A stretch of DNA of 64,000 nt from FW021-bin31 sp964647485 (GCA_964647485.1 CAZYHV010000022.1:1-64000), one strand, 5' to 3'; numbered from the stretch's first letter, positions 17,810 to 27,801 are shown. A program made the numbers and translations. The notes: generated by a model not told the origin, from the letters alone.

Positions 17810-17817
17810 TATCTTTG
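17810..17817 (+). promoter_or_regulatory. TAnnTTTG promoter element for tatA
   Basis: TATCTTTG lies 33 bases before the tatA ATG. Confidence 0.65.
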
Positions 17818-17850
17818 TATAGATTATGTAATCAGTAAAAATATTCAGCT

Positions 17851-18120
17851 ATGTTATCATCAATCACCAATACCCTATTATTATTTGAAATCCCAAGTGG
17901 ATTCGAATGGGTCGTTATCATTGCAGTAGTTGTTCTCCTATTCGGTGGTAAAAAAATACCTGAACTTATGCGTGGAATGGGCAGAGGTATAAGAGAATTT
18001 AATGATGCTAAAACCAACATCAAGAAAGAAATTGAGGATGGGATGAAAGAATCTAAAGAAGAACCCAAGGAGGAATCTAAACCAACACCGCATCAGATCA
18101 ATCAGCGTGAGAATGCTTAA
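17851..18120 (+). CDS. tatA: twin-arginine translocase subunit TatA/E
   Basis: The 89-residue protein has a single N-terminal membrane helix (about 19-36, WVVIIAVVVLLFGGKKIPEL), the FGGKKIPEL hinge that defines TatA, an amphipathic helix (MRGMGRGIREFNDA) and a charged tail. TatA oligomers form the channel for folded proteins with RR signals. No tatC is adjacent. The Tat-dependent phospholipase C is encoded close by on the other strand. The extra hydrophobic residues before the helix are normal for Bacteroidota TatA. Confidence 0.94.
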   Translation: MLSSITNTLLLFEIPSGFEWVVIIAVVVLLFGGKKIPELMRGMGRGIREFNDAKTNIKKEIEDGMKESKEEPKEESKPTPHQINQRENA

Positions 18121-18204
18121 TATCTTCCCTTCAATCTATTAAAAGGGATAGATTTATGATAACAAGCAGTTTTTCATATTTAACATTAATATAACATATT
18201 CTTT

Positions 18205-18233
18205 AACCCAACCTCAACAAAGGTTGGGTTTTA
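18205..18233 (+). terminator. hairpin terminator after tatA
   Basis: A perfect 10-bp stem (AACCCAACCT / AGGTTGGGTT) with a 6-base loop is followed by TT-A-T. It lies 84 bases after the tatA stop and just before the next promoter. Confidence 0.8.
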
Positions 18234-18238
18234 TATTG

Positions 18239-18246
18239 TACCTTTG
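18239..18246 (+). promoter_or_regulatory. TAnnTTTG promoter element for the lytic transglycosylase
   Basis: TACCTTTG lies 82 bases before the ATG at 18328. Confidence 0.65.
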
Positions 18247-18327
18247 CGGAGTTTTTGAAAAACTAGAAAATTAACTGAAAAAGAGTGGTAAAAAGCTTTT
18301 TTTGAAGTCAAATACAAACAAGAAGTG

Positions 18328-19434
18328 ATGAAAAGATTACTCGTTATGCTAGGTGCTTTTGTTTTCACTACAACTTCGATAGTAAAAGCAGATGCGCTAA
18401 CTCATCAACAAAACGAAGAGGAAACGTTAGATACGACTACTCAAAAAGAAGAAATCAGTTCAAAGGATACGGTTAATTATATTCCGCTTCAACCAACCAA
18501 GGAGAAAGTCACTTATGTTGAAAATACCTATTCAACCTCTATCAATTATCCTTCAATAAAGTCACAAGAATCATTATTTTCAGGGATGTCTATATCTCTT
18601 ACTAATGATGACAAAGTTTATCTTAAAAATTATATCCAAAAATATTTTAGAGCAAACGGTACAAATTTTCAGAAAATACATGCTAAATCAAACCATTACT
18701 TTTCAACTATCACAAAAATTTTTACGAAGTATGGCATTCCTGAAAATTTAAAATATTTAGCTGTCATAGAATCTAACTTGAATACACATGCCAGATCCTA
18801 TGTAGGAGCTGTAGGGACATGGCAATTCATGGCTTCTACCGCCCGACTTTTGGGATTGACCGTTAACGCGCATAGGGATGATCGGAATAATTTGTATAAA
18901 TCAACGGTTGCAGCTGCAAAATACCTTTCGGAACTTCATCAAATGTTCGATAATTGGATTTTAGTTGTTGCGGCCTATAATAGTGGTCCTGCAAGAGTAA
19001 AGCAAGCTATTTCCTCCAGTAAGAGTGATCGATTTTGGGAATTAAAAAAATATTTGCCTCAGGAATCACAAAATCATGTTATGAAGTTTTTGGCAACAAC
19101 CTATATCATGAATCGCTTCGCCAACTTTTTTGGTGTTGACCCAACTAAAGACTTATTCCATTTCAATTTAAATCACCAAAAAACCTACCAGTCCAATACA
19201 AACTTGGCTAGTATTTCATTATCAGGGAAGTACAGTCCAGCTGTAATCGCCCAATATACTTCTATGGATTTGAAAACACTACAACAACTCAATCCAAAAA
19301 TAATAGAGCATCTGACCGATTCCTCTAATGACAACTATGTTTTATATCTTCCTGTCGATAAAATGATCACCTTTAAATCTCATCAGAGTGAAATTCTAAA
19401 TAAATCCATCGAATTGTTTAAAGCAGAAGAATAG
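18328..19434 (+). CDS. exported lytic murein transglycosylase (SLT domain)
   Basis: The 368-residue protein has a signal peptide (about 1-22, ending VKADA). The ATG at 18328 is preferred over the adjacent GTG. The SLT domain (about 115-250) carries the catalytic Glu in AVIESNLN, the GAVGTWQFMASTARLLG motif and AYNSGPARV, all typical of MltD-type enzymes that cut peptidoglycan glycan chains to anhydromuropeptides. A C-terminal segment (about 290-350, with LQQLNPKI) resembles a degenerate LysM/peptidoglycan-binding repeat. It would act in the periplasm in wall turnover. Confidence 0.92.
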   Translation: MKRLLVMLGAFVFTTTSIVKADALTHQQNEEETLDTTTQKEEISSKDTVNYIPLQPTKEKVTYVENTYSTSINYPSIKSQESLFSGMSISLTNDDKVYLKNYIQKYFRANGTNFQKIHAKSNHYFSTITKIFTKYGIPENLKYLAVIESNLNTHARSYVGAVGTWQFMASTARLLGLTVNAHRDDRNNLYKSTVAAAKYLSELHQMFDNWILVVAAYNSGPARVKQAISSSKSDRFWELKKYLPQESQNHVMKFLATTYIMNRFANFFGVDPTKDLFHFNLNHQKTYQSNTNLASISLSGKYSPAVIAQYTSMDLKTLQQLNPKIIEHLTDSSNDNYVLYLPVDKMITFKSHQSEILNKSIELFKAEE

Positions 19435-19453
19435 AACTTTAAACTCTTCGAAA

Positions 19454-20110
19454 TTAGTTTGACAAAACTCCATCTTTCATCCGGAGTTGTCTATCACTCA
19501 ATTGAGCAAGCATTTCGTTGTGAGTAGCAATAACAAAAGTCTGTTGAAACCGATTTTTTAATTCTAAGAACAATTCATGTAGTTCTTTAGCATTGGCCGA
19601 GTCTAAGTTTCCGGTAGGTTCATCTGCAAAAACTACGGAAGGTCGATTAATGAGCGCCCTAGCCACAGCTACTCTTTGTTGCTCCCCCCCTGATAACTTT
19701 CCAGGCTTGTGGGTTAATCTTTCTTTTAATCCCATTTGAGACAATAATTCTTTGGCCCTATTTTGCACGTCCTTTTTACTTCTATTTCCGGAAATCCAGC
19801 CGGGGATACACACATTTTCCAAAGCAGAGAATTCGGGCAACAAATGATGAAACTGAAAGACAAAACCGATATTTCGATTTCTAAATACAGACAACCGCTT
19901 TTTATTCAATCCGGAAAGTTCCTGGTCATTAATCTTAACGCTACCTGTATCAGGTTGATCTAAAGTACCTAATATATGCAGAAGTGTACTTTTTCCTGCT
20001 CCTGAGGAACCCAAAATACTTACTATTTCTCCTTTGTTAACTTTCAAATTTACCCCTTTAAGTACTTGTAAATCCGAATAATTTTTAGTAATATTATTTG
20101 CACATAACAT
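19454..20110 (-). CDS. lolD: ABC transporter ATP-binding protein, LolD-like
   Basis: The 218-residue ATPase most resembles LolD, which powers release of lipoproteins from the inner membrane. I chose the ATG at 20110 (MLCANNITKNY), as it begins directly with the conserved strand; another in-frame ATG at 20125 adds five residues. Walker A is GSSGAGKSTLL, the Q-loop FVFQFHHLLPEFSALENV is typical of LolD, the signature is LSGGEQQRVAVARAL, and Walker B is VVFADEPTGNLDS. The permease partner (LolC/E) is not in this window, so assignment over a MacB- or FtsE-like ATPase rests on the Q-loop region. Confidence 0.85.
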   Translation of the reverse strand: MLCANNITKNYSDLQVLKGVNLKVNKGEIVSILGSSGAGKSTLLHILGTLDQPDTGSVKINDQELSGLNKKRLSVFRNRNIGFVFQFHHLLPEFSALENVCIPGWISGNRSKKDVQNRAKELLSQMGLKERLTHKPGKLSGGEQQRVAVARALINRPSVVFADEPTGNLDSANAKELHELFLELKNRFQQTFVIATHNEMLAQLSDRQLRMKDGVLSN

Positions 20111-20170
20111 GTTGTAAAGGAACAAATAAATCCCCTAAAAAATAAAAATTGTTTATTAAAAATTAAATTC

Positions 20171-20178
20171 TACATTTG
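20171..20178 (+). promoter_or_regulatory. TAnnTTTG promoter element for the DUF2795 gene
   Basis: TACATTTG lies 23 bases before the ATG at 20202. Confidence 0.65.
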
Positions 20179-20201
20179 CGAAAAAACAAACCTTCAAAAT
20201 T

Positions 20202-20423
20202 ATGTTCTGGACGTTAGAACTTGCATCACATTTGGAAGATGCCCCTTGGCCGGCATCAAAAGATGAGCTTATTGATTATGCCATTCGTTCCGGTGCTCCT
20301 ATTGAAGTGGTAGAGAATCTTCAGGAGCTGGAAGATGAAGGAGAATTATTTGAAGGCATAGAAGATATCTGGCCGGATTACCCCTCAAGAGAGGATTTCT
20401 TCTTCAATGAAGACGAATATTAA
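20202..20423 (+). CDS. DUF2795 family small acidic protein
   Basis: This 73-residue protein is nearly identical in character to a small protein common in Bacteroidota: it starts MFWTLELASHLEDAPWPA, continues with KDELIDYAIRSGAP and ends with an acidic DFFFNEDEY tail. It has no signal peptide or membrane helix. The family has no known function to me. It has its own promoter and terminator, so it is an independent unit. Confidence 0.9.
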   Translation: MFWTLELASHLEDAPWPASKDELIDYAIRSGAPIEVVENLQELEDEGELFEGIEDIWPDYPSREDFFFNEDEY

Positions 20424-20442
20424 CCCCATCAATGGATAAAAA

Positions 20443-20472
20443 AACCGCTCTGTTGGATAGAACAGAACGGTT
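20443..20472. terminator. bidirectional hairpin terminator
   Basis: A 12-bp stem (AACCGCTCTGTT / AACAGAACGGTT, one mismatch) with a 6-base loop and flanking A runs separates the DUF2795 gene from convergent fabI. Confidence 0.8.
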
Positions 20473-20509
20473 AAAAATGATCCTATAGGATTATTATATA
20501 CAAATAAGA

Positions 20510-21331
20510 TTATTCATTTGCTTTTACCAATTCATCAACAAGCCCTTCGCTCACTCCCATACTAGAAAATCCCCCGTCATGAAAGAGATTTTGCATGGTT
20601 ACCATCCGCATTAAATCGGAAAATAATGCCACACAAAAATCTGCACAAGAATCGGAATCAGCATTACCTAAAGGGCTCATTTTTTCAGCATAGTGATAAA
20701 AGGCATCAAAGCCCGACACCCCACTTCCGGCGGTTGTAATGGTGGGAGATTGAGAGATTGTATTGACTCTGACTTTCTTTTTATTTCCATAATGATAGCC
20801 AAAACTCCTGGCAATACTTTCCAATAATGCCTTTGCTTCTGCCATATCATTATATCCCGGGAAAGTCCGCTGTGCCGCAATATAGGTTAAAGCTGCAACT
20901 GACGCTCCTTCGTTTAGGGCATCCAACTTCATTGCAGACTGCAAAACTTTATGAAAAGAAAGAGCCGAAATATCTAACGTTTTCTGAAAAAATTCATATT
21001 TCGTTTCTGTGTACGGAATCTTCTTCCTTACATTCGGAGACATTCCTACCGAATGAAGGACGAAGTCTATCTTCCCTCCCAATTTTTCTGTCGACTTGGT
21101 GAATAGATTCTCTAAGTCATCCGTAGAAGTGGCATCAGCAGCAATTACTTCAGTATTACAAGCTTCAGCAAGCTCATTTATCTTTCCCATTCGCAAAGCA
21201 ATAGGCGCATTTGTAAGTGTAATCTCTGCCCCTTCTTCGACAACTTTTTCTGCTACCTTCCAGGCAATAGATCGATCGTCCAAAGCACCAAAAATAATTC
21301 CTTTCTTACCTTTTAATAATTGATTAGACAT
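20510..21331 (-). CDS. fabI: enoyl-[acyl-carrier-protein] reductase (NADH)
   Basis: The 273-residue SDR-type enzyme carries out the last step of each fatty acid elongation cycle. The N-terminal GIIFGALDDRSIAWKVA is the FabI cofactor motif, HSVGMSPN follows at 93-100, and the catalytic Tyr and Lys with FabI spacing are Y160 and K167 (YNDMAEAK). The TRVN-I-S-like VRVNTISQSPTITTAGSG block matches the substrate loop. Length is slightly above E. coli FabI. It is the target class of triclosan. Confidence 0.96.
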   Translation of the reverse strand: MSNQLLKGKKGIIFGALDDRSIAWKVAEKVVEEGAEITLTNAPIALRMGKINELAEACNTEVIAADATSTDDLENLFTKSTEKLGGKIDFVLHSVGMSPNVRKKIPYTETKYEFFQKTLDISALSFHKVLQSAMKLDALNEGASVAALTYIAAQRTFPGYNDMAEAKALLESIARSFGYHYGNKKKVRVNTISQSPTITTAGSGVSGFDAFYHYAEKMSPLGNADSDSCADFCVALFSDLMRMVTMQNLFHDGGFSSMGVSEGLVDELVKANE

Positions 21332-21432
21332 AAATTATAAAGTTATATTTTAGGTAAAAGTACGTATAATTTTATATAAAGACGATTGTCTATGAATTAA
21401 AAAATTGAAGTGCAATACGGTCCACCATACTT

Positions 21433-23277
21433 TTATCCGGCATAATCTAATAAGACCTTCCGATACTTCTGTAGAAGGGTAGATTTAGAAATAAAGCCTA
21501 GAAAGCGTTTCCCATTGACTACAGGAAGGTTCCAGGCTCCTGTTTCATCAAACTTCTTCATTACTGTGCTCATAGGGTCGTGTACATCAATAAAAGCAGG
21601 AGGATTCTTCATCAATTGTTTAATCTTGGTGCTCTCATATAAAGCCTCATTAAACATGATATTTCGGATATCATCCAACATTATAATACCGTCCAGTTCT
21701 TTTTCTTTATTGACCACACCAAACATATTCCTATGGCTCACTTTTACCAGCTCCACCAATTCCTTCAGATTGGCATCCGGATTAATCGTTAAAATGTCTT
21801 TTTCAATAACGTTTTGTGTACTTAATAAAAACAATAAGTTGTGATCCGTCTTCTTCCCAAATATTTTTCCCGATTCTACCAACTTCTTTTTATCAATAGA
21901 ATAGGGAGAAAATCGACGAACAATCACATAGGAAGCTGTAGAAACAATCATCAACGGAATAAACAATTCATATCCTCCGGTGGCTTCTGCAATGAGAAAA
22001 ATACTCGTTAATGGAGCATAAAGGATACCACTCATGGCACCGGCCATCCCTACGATGGCCAAATTGGCCATCGGAATATCCGTAATACCTATTATTCTAC
22101 AAATTAAAGCAAAAAAATATCCCATAAAGGCTCCTGCCACTAAAGAAGGAGCAAAGTTCCCTCCGTTTCCTCCACTGTCAATAGTAAAGGTGGTTGCAAA
22201 TACCTTTAAAAGCCCCACCAAACCAATAAAAGCAATAATAATCCATTGATTATCCGTAAAATCGGCAAAAATACCTGTCTGCATCAACGTAACTCCTCCA
22301 CCATCTACAAGAGTCTTTACTGCCGTATAGCCCTCCCCAAACAAAGGAGGAAAGAGAAAGCAAAGTATAGCCAAGATAAGCCCTCCAAACAGTCCCATTT
22401 TCACCTTACTCTTAAAAGTATTTTCTAAAAAAACACCAATTTGATGGGCAACAACTGCATAATATCTAGAATAAAATCCTGCCACGATTCCCATAATCAC
22501 ATATAAAGGGACATTATGATAGTCAAAAGCTTCTTTGAGCTTAAAATGTAAAGTCACATCTTCTCCTAAGAATATTTTAGCCATCAGTGCTCCACAGGCG
22601 GAAGCAACAATCAGAGGTATAAAATCAGAGAATACAACCCCGGTAAGTAATACTTCTACAGCAAACATAACTCCGGCAATTGGAGCATCAAAGGCTGCTG
22701 CAATTCCGGCGGCTGCACCGGCCGCCAACAAAAGCGTCCGATCCTTGTAATTCATTTGATAAATACGTGCATAGTTGGATCCTACAGCTGCACCGGTAAC
22801 AGCAATAGGGCTTTCCAGGCCGGCCGATCCTCCAAATCCAACGGTAATTCCACTTTGTATTAACTGAGAATAGGTTTTGGATAAACGTACGATACTGGAC
22901 TTTCGAGCAATTTTGTGCAAAATGCTTGGAATGCCCTTTCCCGAATCCCCTTTAAAAAAATATTTAATCACTAATACCGTGGCGGTAATACCAAAAACGG
23001 GAAATAAAAAATAAAGTAAAGAACTCCAGTCAAATTGATAATGTTGTAGATAAAGCCTTTGGAGGTGGTGAACGACCAATTTGAGGAGCACTCCGGCCAA
23101 TCCTGCAGTGCATCCTACCAAGATTCCTGAAAGAATTAGAAACTGCGGTGCAGATAATTTATTATGCAACCACTTCAAAGGAACTTCATGAAAATGAATA
23201 AACTCCGCCCCCCGTTCTTCCATCTCATGCAATGAATGAAAAAAACGGTAGAATTTTCTAAGTCTTCTTATTTTCAT
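21433..23277 (-). CDS. ClC-family chloride channel/transporter with tandem CBS domains
   Basis: The 614-residue membrane protein has the ClC core: GKGIPSIL (113-120), GSAGLESP with the gating/proton glutamate E155, and GGNFAPSLVAGAFMG for the third selectivity motif. About ten hydrophobic helices span 45-455. Two CBS domains occupy about 480-605 and probably sense nucleotides. The gate Glu suggests a Cl-/H+ exchanger rather than a pure channel, but the second proton glutamate cannot be placed with confidence. It begins 31 bases after purF and may be co-transcribed with it. Confidence 0.93.
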   Translation of the reverse strand: MKIRRLRKFYRFFHSLHEMEERGAEFIHFHEVPLKWLHNKLSAPQFLILSGILVGCTAGLAGVLLKLVVHHLQRLYLQHYQFDWSSLLYFLFPVFGITATVLVIKYFFKGDSGKGIPSILHKIARKSSIVRLSKTYSQLIQSGITVGFGGSAGLESPIAVTGAAVGSNYARIYQMNYKDRTLLLAAGAAAGIAAAFDAPIAGVMFAVEVLLTGVVFSDFIPLIVASACGALMAKIFLGEDVTLHFKLKEAFDYHNVPLYVIMGIVAGFYSRYYAVVAHQIGVFLENTFKSKVKMGLFGGLILAILCFLFPPLFGEGYTAVKTLVDGGGVTLMQTGIFADFTDNQWIIIAFIGLVGLLKVFATTFTIDSGGNGGNFAPSLVAGAFMGYFFALICRIIGITDIPMANLAIVGMAGAMSGILYAPLTSIFLIAEATGGYELFIPLMIVSTASYVIVRRFSPYSIDKKKLVESGKIFGKKTDHNLLFLLSTQNVIEKDILTINPDANLKELVELVKVSHRNMFGVVNKEKELDGIIMLDDIRNIMFNEALYESTKIKQLMKNPPAFIDVHDPMSTVMKKFDETGAWNLPVVNGKRFLGFISKSTLLQKYRKVLLDYAG

Positions 23278-23308
23278 ATTTAAATCATCGAAAGAGAAGG
23301 TTTATTCA

Positions 23309-25156
23309 TTAATACCCCCTTTCATTTCTATTTTCCATAAAGTTCATAAAGGCTCTATTCACTACCCTATTCCCTCCGGGAGTAGGATAATTACCTGTAA
23401 AATACCAGTCACCCAAATTATGAGGGCAGGATTTATGCAAATTTTCGATGGACTGATATATAATATCTACTTTTGCATTGACCCCTTCAGGGGTTACGAT
23501 TTCAGCAATCTTTTGGGAAATTTCTTCTGTTGTGAGGTGTTTATAGATCAGACGAACCACATTTTGACCATCCAATGTATCTGTTTTTGCCAACTCTTTG
23601 CACAATCCATAGGCTTTTTCAAGCGTATGTCCATCCCCACGCTCTCTTAACAATTCAACTGCAGCACGAAATGCAACAAATTCCCCAATCTTACTCATAT
23701 CAATACCATAACAATCCGGATAACGAATTTGAGGAGCAGAAGACAGGACAATAATCCGCTTCGGATTTAGTCGATCCAGCATTTTTATAATACTCTGTCG
23801 CAGCGTAGTTCCTCTTACGATAGAGTCGTCAATAACGACCAACGTATCTTTTCCCGGCCTGACCGTACCATACGTGATATCATAGACATGCTCCACCATT
23901 TCATTACGACTCTCATCAGCCGTAATAAAGGTGCGCATCTTCACATCTTTAATCGCCACTTTCTCCATTCGAATCTGACGATTAATCATTTCCGAGAGTT
24001 TTTCCTCATCAATATCTTTTCCCCAACTGGCGATTCTTTTTATTTTTATTTCATTCAGGTAATGCTCTAACCCTTTAGTTAATCCATAAAAGGCTACTTC
24101 TGCCGTATTCGGGATAAAGGAAAATACCGTATTTTTCAAATCATAATCGATATGTTCCAAAACAATTTTTGATAGGGTATATCCCAAAGACAAACGTTCT
24201 TCATAAATATCTCTGTCATTCCCACGAGAGAAATAAATTCGCTCAAAGCTACAAGCTCTTTTTTCACGAGGTTCCACAATCTCTTCATTCAGCACTTCCC
24301 CGTTTTCTTTGGCAATAAGGGCATGACCGGGTTCTAATTCTTTAATATCTTCAATAGGAATATCAAATGCAGTTTGGATGGCCGGACGTTCTGAAGCTGC
24401 TACTACAATATCATCATTCACATAATAGTAAGAGGGACGAATCCCATTCGGATCTCTTAGGACAAACCCATCTCCATTTCCTACCAATCCTCCCAAATGA
24501 TATCCTCCATCAAAAAGGGGAGCTGCCCGTTTCAATATTTTAACCAAATCCAAACATTCGGGCGTCTTTTCATCTTCTTCTGCAATAAAATGTTTGAGTA
24601 CTTCCAACATCGCTGCCAGGTCGGATTCTGCATTCAACTTTTCGGGAGTTATGCCTACCTGCTCAAACAATTCCTTTACATTCACGACGTTGAAGTTCCC
24701 CGCTAATGCAATATTTCTTGTAGGGATAGGATCGTGTGCTACAAAAGGATGGCAGAGCTCAAGGTTATTTTGTCCTTGTGTACCATATCTTAAATGACCT
24801 AAAATCAATTCTCCAAGAAAACGCATATTGCCTTTCATCAACCCGGGATATTTAAACATTCCCGGCTGATATTTTTCTATTTCTTCTACATCGGCAAATA
24901 TTTTCTCAAAAAGTTCCGGAATAGGCTGCTTCGCATTGCTTCTTACCCGATGAAGAAAGGGATAACCGGGCTCAGTGTGTAGTTTCATGGTAGCTATCCC
25001 GGCACCATCCTGACCACGATTATGTTGCTTTTCCATTAACAGGTACAACTTATTTAAGCCGTAAAAAGCCGAACCATATTTTTTTTGAAAATGAGAAATA
25101 GGCTTGCGAAGCCGCATAAAAATCAAGCCACATTCATGCTTAATAGGATCACTCAT
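23309..25156 (-). CDS. purF: amidophosphoribosyltransferase, long Bacteroidota type
   Basis: The 615-residue enzyme makes phosphoribosylamine, the first step of purine synthesis. The class II glutamine amidotransferase half starts at the probable nucleophile C9 (HECGLIF), which implies removal of an eight-residue propeptide, and contains KQHNRGQDGAGIA, GHLRYGTQG and GNFNVVN. The PRPP-binding motif VVIDDSIVRGTT is in the C-terminal phosphoribosyltransferase half. It is about 120 residues longer than E. coli PurF, with insertions, as in the second PurF form of this phylum. Some genomes carry a short form too, so this may be a paralogue. Confidence 0.88.
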   Translation of the reverse strand: MSDPIKHECGLIFMRLRKPISHFQKKYGSAFYGLNKLYLLMEKQHNRGQDGAGIATMKLHTEPGYPFLHRVRSNAKQPIPELFEKIFADVEEIEKYQPGMFKYPGLMKGNMRFLGELILGHLRYGTQGQNNLELCHPFVAHDPIPTRNIALAGNFNVVNVKELFEQVGITPEKLNAESDLAAMLEVLKHFIAEEDEKTPECLDLVKILKRAAPLFDGGYHLGGLVGNGDGFVLRDPNGIRPSYYYVNDDIVVAASERPAIQTAFDIPIEDIKELEPGHALIAKENGEVLNEEIVEPREKRACSFERIYFSRGNDRDIYEERLSLGYTLSKIVLEHIDYDLKNTVFSFIPNTAEVAFYGLTKGLEHYLNEIKIKRIASWGKDIDEEKLSEMINRQIRMEKVAIKDVKMRTFITADESRNEMVEHVYDITYGTVRPGKDTLVVIDDSIVRGTTLRQSIIKMLDRLNPKRIIVLSSAPQIRYPDCYGIDMSKIGEFVAFRAAVELLRERGDGHTLEKAYGLCKELAKTDTLDGQNVVRLIYKHLTTEEISQKIAEIVTPEGVNAKVDIIYQSIENLHKSCPHNLGDWYFTGNYPTPGGNRVVNRAFMNFMENRNERGY

Positions 25157-25178
25157 GTCATTAACCGATATTAGGCTG

Positions 25179-25186
25179 CAAAGTTA
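25179..25186 (-). promoter_or_regulatory. TAnnTTTG promoter element for purF
   Basis: The minus strand reads TAACTTTG, 23 bases before the purF ATG. Confidence 0.65.
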
Positions 25187-25390
25187 AGGATTAATGATCA
25201 ATGATAAATGAATGAATCTAGATTTATTCTTCACAGCTCAATATTTATACAGATTTACTATCCTCACCGCAAAAGCAAAGCTTTTATCTCTGATAATATT
25301 CTCTTTTTTGCCCATCATTAAATCCTTAACGGTGAACGGAAAGCAGAAAGCAACCCATCAACTCAATAATTTAGTCAACTCATCCCCTGA

Positions 25391-27505
25391 TCACTGAATA
25401 CCCCGATCCTTCAACATGGGTTCTAATCTTGGATCATGTCCCGTAAAATCTCTATACATCTTTGCCAAATCTTCCGTATTTCCTCTCGAAAGGATCATAT
25501 CACGAAAGCGCTGTCCATTCTCCCGAGTCAATCCACCATGATTCTCAAACCAGACGTAGGCATCATCATCCAACATTTCAGTCCATAAATACGCATAATA
25601 TCCGGCAGAATAACCATTTCCCCAAATATGCATAAAGTAACTGGAGCGATAACGTGGCGGTACCGGAGGATAATAGACCTCTGTTTTCTTCAAAGCTTTT
25701 AATTCAAATGAATCGACATTATTTACTTTCTCATTGGCAGAAAGCAGATGCCATTGCATATCCAATTCTGCTGCTGATAATAATTCCGTCAATAAATAGC
25801 CTTGATTGAACTGAGCCGATTTTTTAATCTTATTTACCAATCGTTGAGGAATCGTTTTTCCCGTTTTATAATGAATAGCATAATGTTTCAATATTTTAGG
25901 ATCCAGTGCCCAATGTTCATTAAATTGAGAAGGAAATTCTACAAAATCTCGTGCAACACTTGTTCCGGATAGAGAAGGAAATTCCTGACTGGCGAAAAAG
26001 CCATGAAGTGCATGACCAAATTCGTGGAACATTGTGGTCACATCATCATAACTCAATAAAGCAGGTTCTCCCTCAGCCGGCTTAGAAAAATTCGCCACAT
26101 TATAAATAACCGGTTTTTTGTTCAGCAACTTAGACTGTGTCACCAGATTACTCATCCATGCGCCACCCCCCTTGTTATCTCTTTTGAAATAGTCACAGTA
26201 AAACAATCCTAAAGGCGTACTGTCCTTATCATAGACCTCAAAAACCCGAACATCATCCTGCCATACCGGTAAATCATGACGTTCCTTAAATGAAATTCCA
26301 TAGAGTTGATTCGCTGCATAGAATACTCCTTTTTCCAATACATTATTTAATTCAAAATAGGGTTTGATTGAATCTGCATCCAGATGAAAGCGCTGCTTTT
26401 TAATTTTCTCTGAATAATAATTCCAATCAGAAGGTAATAATTGAAAATCCTTTCCCGATTTATTGATTTCACTCTGAATATCCTCCGCTTCTTTTTTCGC
26501 TTTAGCAACTGCAGGACCGACCAATCCTCTAAGAAATTCATTTACCCTCTCCGGTGTTTTCGCCATCTGATTTTGTAATTTCCATGCCGCATAATTTTTA
26601 AATCCTAACAATTGAGCTTTTTCTGCCCGTATGTGTGCTAATGCTTTAATGGTACTCCGAGTGTCATTACTATCACCTTGCTCTGTTCTTGTCCATGAGT
26701 GATGAAACAAAGTTTTACGAGAACTTCTCTTCTCCAAATCCTGTAAAAGAGGTTGTTGTGTTGTATTTTGTAAAGAGATGATCCATTTGTCGACCATATT
26801 CCTCTTTTTAGCCTGCTCTTTTGCTTCTTTTATTTTCCCTTCTGAAAGTCCGGTCAATTCAGCCGTATCTTCAACAATCCAAGCGCCATTTTTTGTCGCC
26901 GCCAGTAGCTTGTTCACAAATTGTGTACTCAAACTAGCTGCTTTTTTGTTTAGTTCTTTTAATTTGACCTTATCCTCCTCAGACAAATCAGCACCTGAAC
27001 GGACGAACTGATTATAATAATACTTTATTAATTTCTCGGACTCTTGATTCAAGTCTAAATCCTCTCTATGATTGTAAATTGTTTTTACACGTTGAAAAAG
27101 TTGATTATTTAAATAAATTGAATCAAAATGAGCTGCCAGCAAGGGAGAGACTTCTTCCTCCACTTTTTGTAAATCGGGATTGGTATTTGCACTCGTCAAG
27201 ACACCAAAAATTTGTTGTACACGACTTAGCAATTGTCCGCTTTCTTCCATTGCTACCAATGTATTTTTAAAGGTAGGAGCCGCTGTATCATTAGCAATAC
27301 TGTCAATTTCTTTCAAATGCTCTTTCATGCCGGCTTTAAATGCCGGTAAAAAATCAGAAGTTTTTATTTTATCAAAAGGTGGGGCTTCAAAAGGAAGTGT
27401 ACTTTTTGTCATAAGCGGATTAGATTGATTTTTTTTATCCTGATGAGTACAGGCAGCTAATGCAAAAAAAAGCAATACAGCAATACTAATTTTCTTAAAC
27501 ATCAT
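25391..27505 (-). CDS. M3-family metallopeptidase, lipoprotein (peptidyl-dipeptidase Dcp-like)
   Basis: The 704-residue zinc peptidase is of the Dcp/oligopeptidase A group and would cut short peptides. The zinc motif HEFGHALH is at 494-501 with the third ligand downstream. A lipobox is present (LAAC, Cys 19), so the enzyme is exported and lipid-anchored, unlike cytosolic E. coli Dcp. Other family marks are SNLVTQS, PSQFNEHWALDP and YFMHIWGNGYSAGYYAYLW. Length is normal. It is alone, and its upstream side faces the repeat tract. Confidence 0.93.
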   Translation of the reverse strand: MMFKKISIAVLLFFALAACTHQDKKNQSNPLMTKSTLPFEAPPFDKIKTSDFLPAFKAGMKEHLKEIDSIANDTAAPTFKNTLVAMEESGQLLSRVQQIFGVLTSANTNPDLQKVEEEVSPLLAAHFDSIYLNNQLFQRVKTIYNHREDLDLNQESEKLIKYYYNQFVRSGADLSEEDKVKLKELNKKAASLSTQFVNKLLAATKNGAWIVEDTAELTGLSEGKIKEAKEQAKKRNMVDKWIISLQNTTQQPLLQDLEKRSSRKTLFHHSWTRTEQGDSNDTRSTIKALAHIRAEKAQLLGFKNYAAWKLQNQMAKTPERVNEFLRGLVGPAVAKAKKEAEDIQSEINKSGKDFQLLPSDWNYYSEKIKKQRFHLDADSIKPYFELNNVLEKGVFYAANQLYGISFKERHDLPVWQDDVRVFEVYDKDSTPLGLFYCDYFKRDNKGGGAWMSNLVTQSKLLNKKPVIYNVANFSKPAEGEPALLSYDDVTTMFHEFGHALHGFFASQEFPSLSGTSVARDFVEFPSQFNEHWALDPKILKHYAIHYKTGKTIPQRLVNKIKKSAQFNQGYLLTELLSAAELDMQWHLLSANEKVNNVDSFELKALKKTEVYYPPVPPRYRSSYFMHIWGNGYSAGYYAYLWTEMLDDDAYVWFENHGGLTRENGQRFRDMILSRGNTEDLAKMYRDFTGHDPRLEPMLKDRGIQ

Positions 27506-27801
27506 TCATTTTTAGTTTTCAAAAGGAAAGTGTCGGCAATATACACATAATCTTTAATCTCTCCTACTTTTTTCAGATTTCTGAATGCTATGGGTTGACT
27601 TTTATCATGAATAATATAGCTTATAAAGCACCAGTTATATCATTCCCTGATAGAAAATAAATACTCCCCATTCAGCGACCATAGCGCCTTCTTGGCGACC
27701 ACAGCGGTTAAAAAAGCCTAACAATCAGTATGTATAACCGCAAAGAAAGAAGAGAAGGCGCGGAGTTCGCTGAGGAATCCCATAGGAACACCTAATAAAT
27801 T

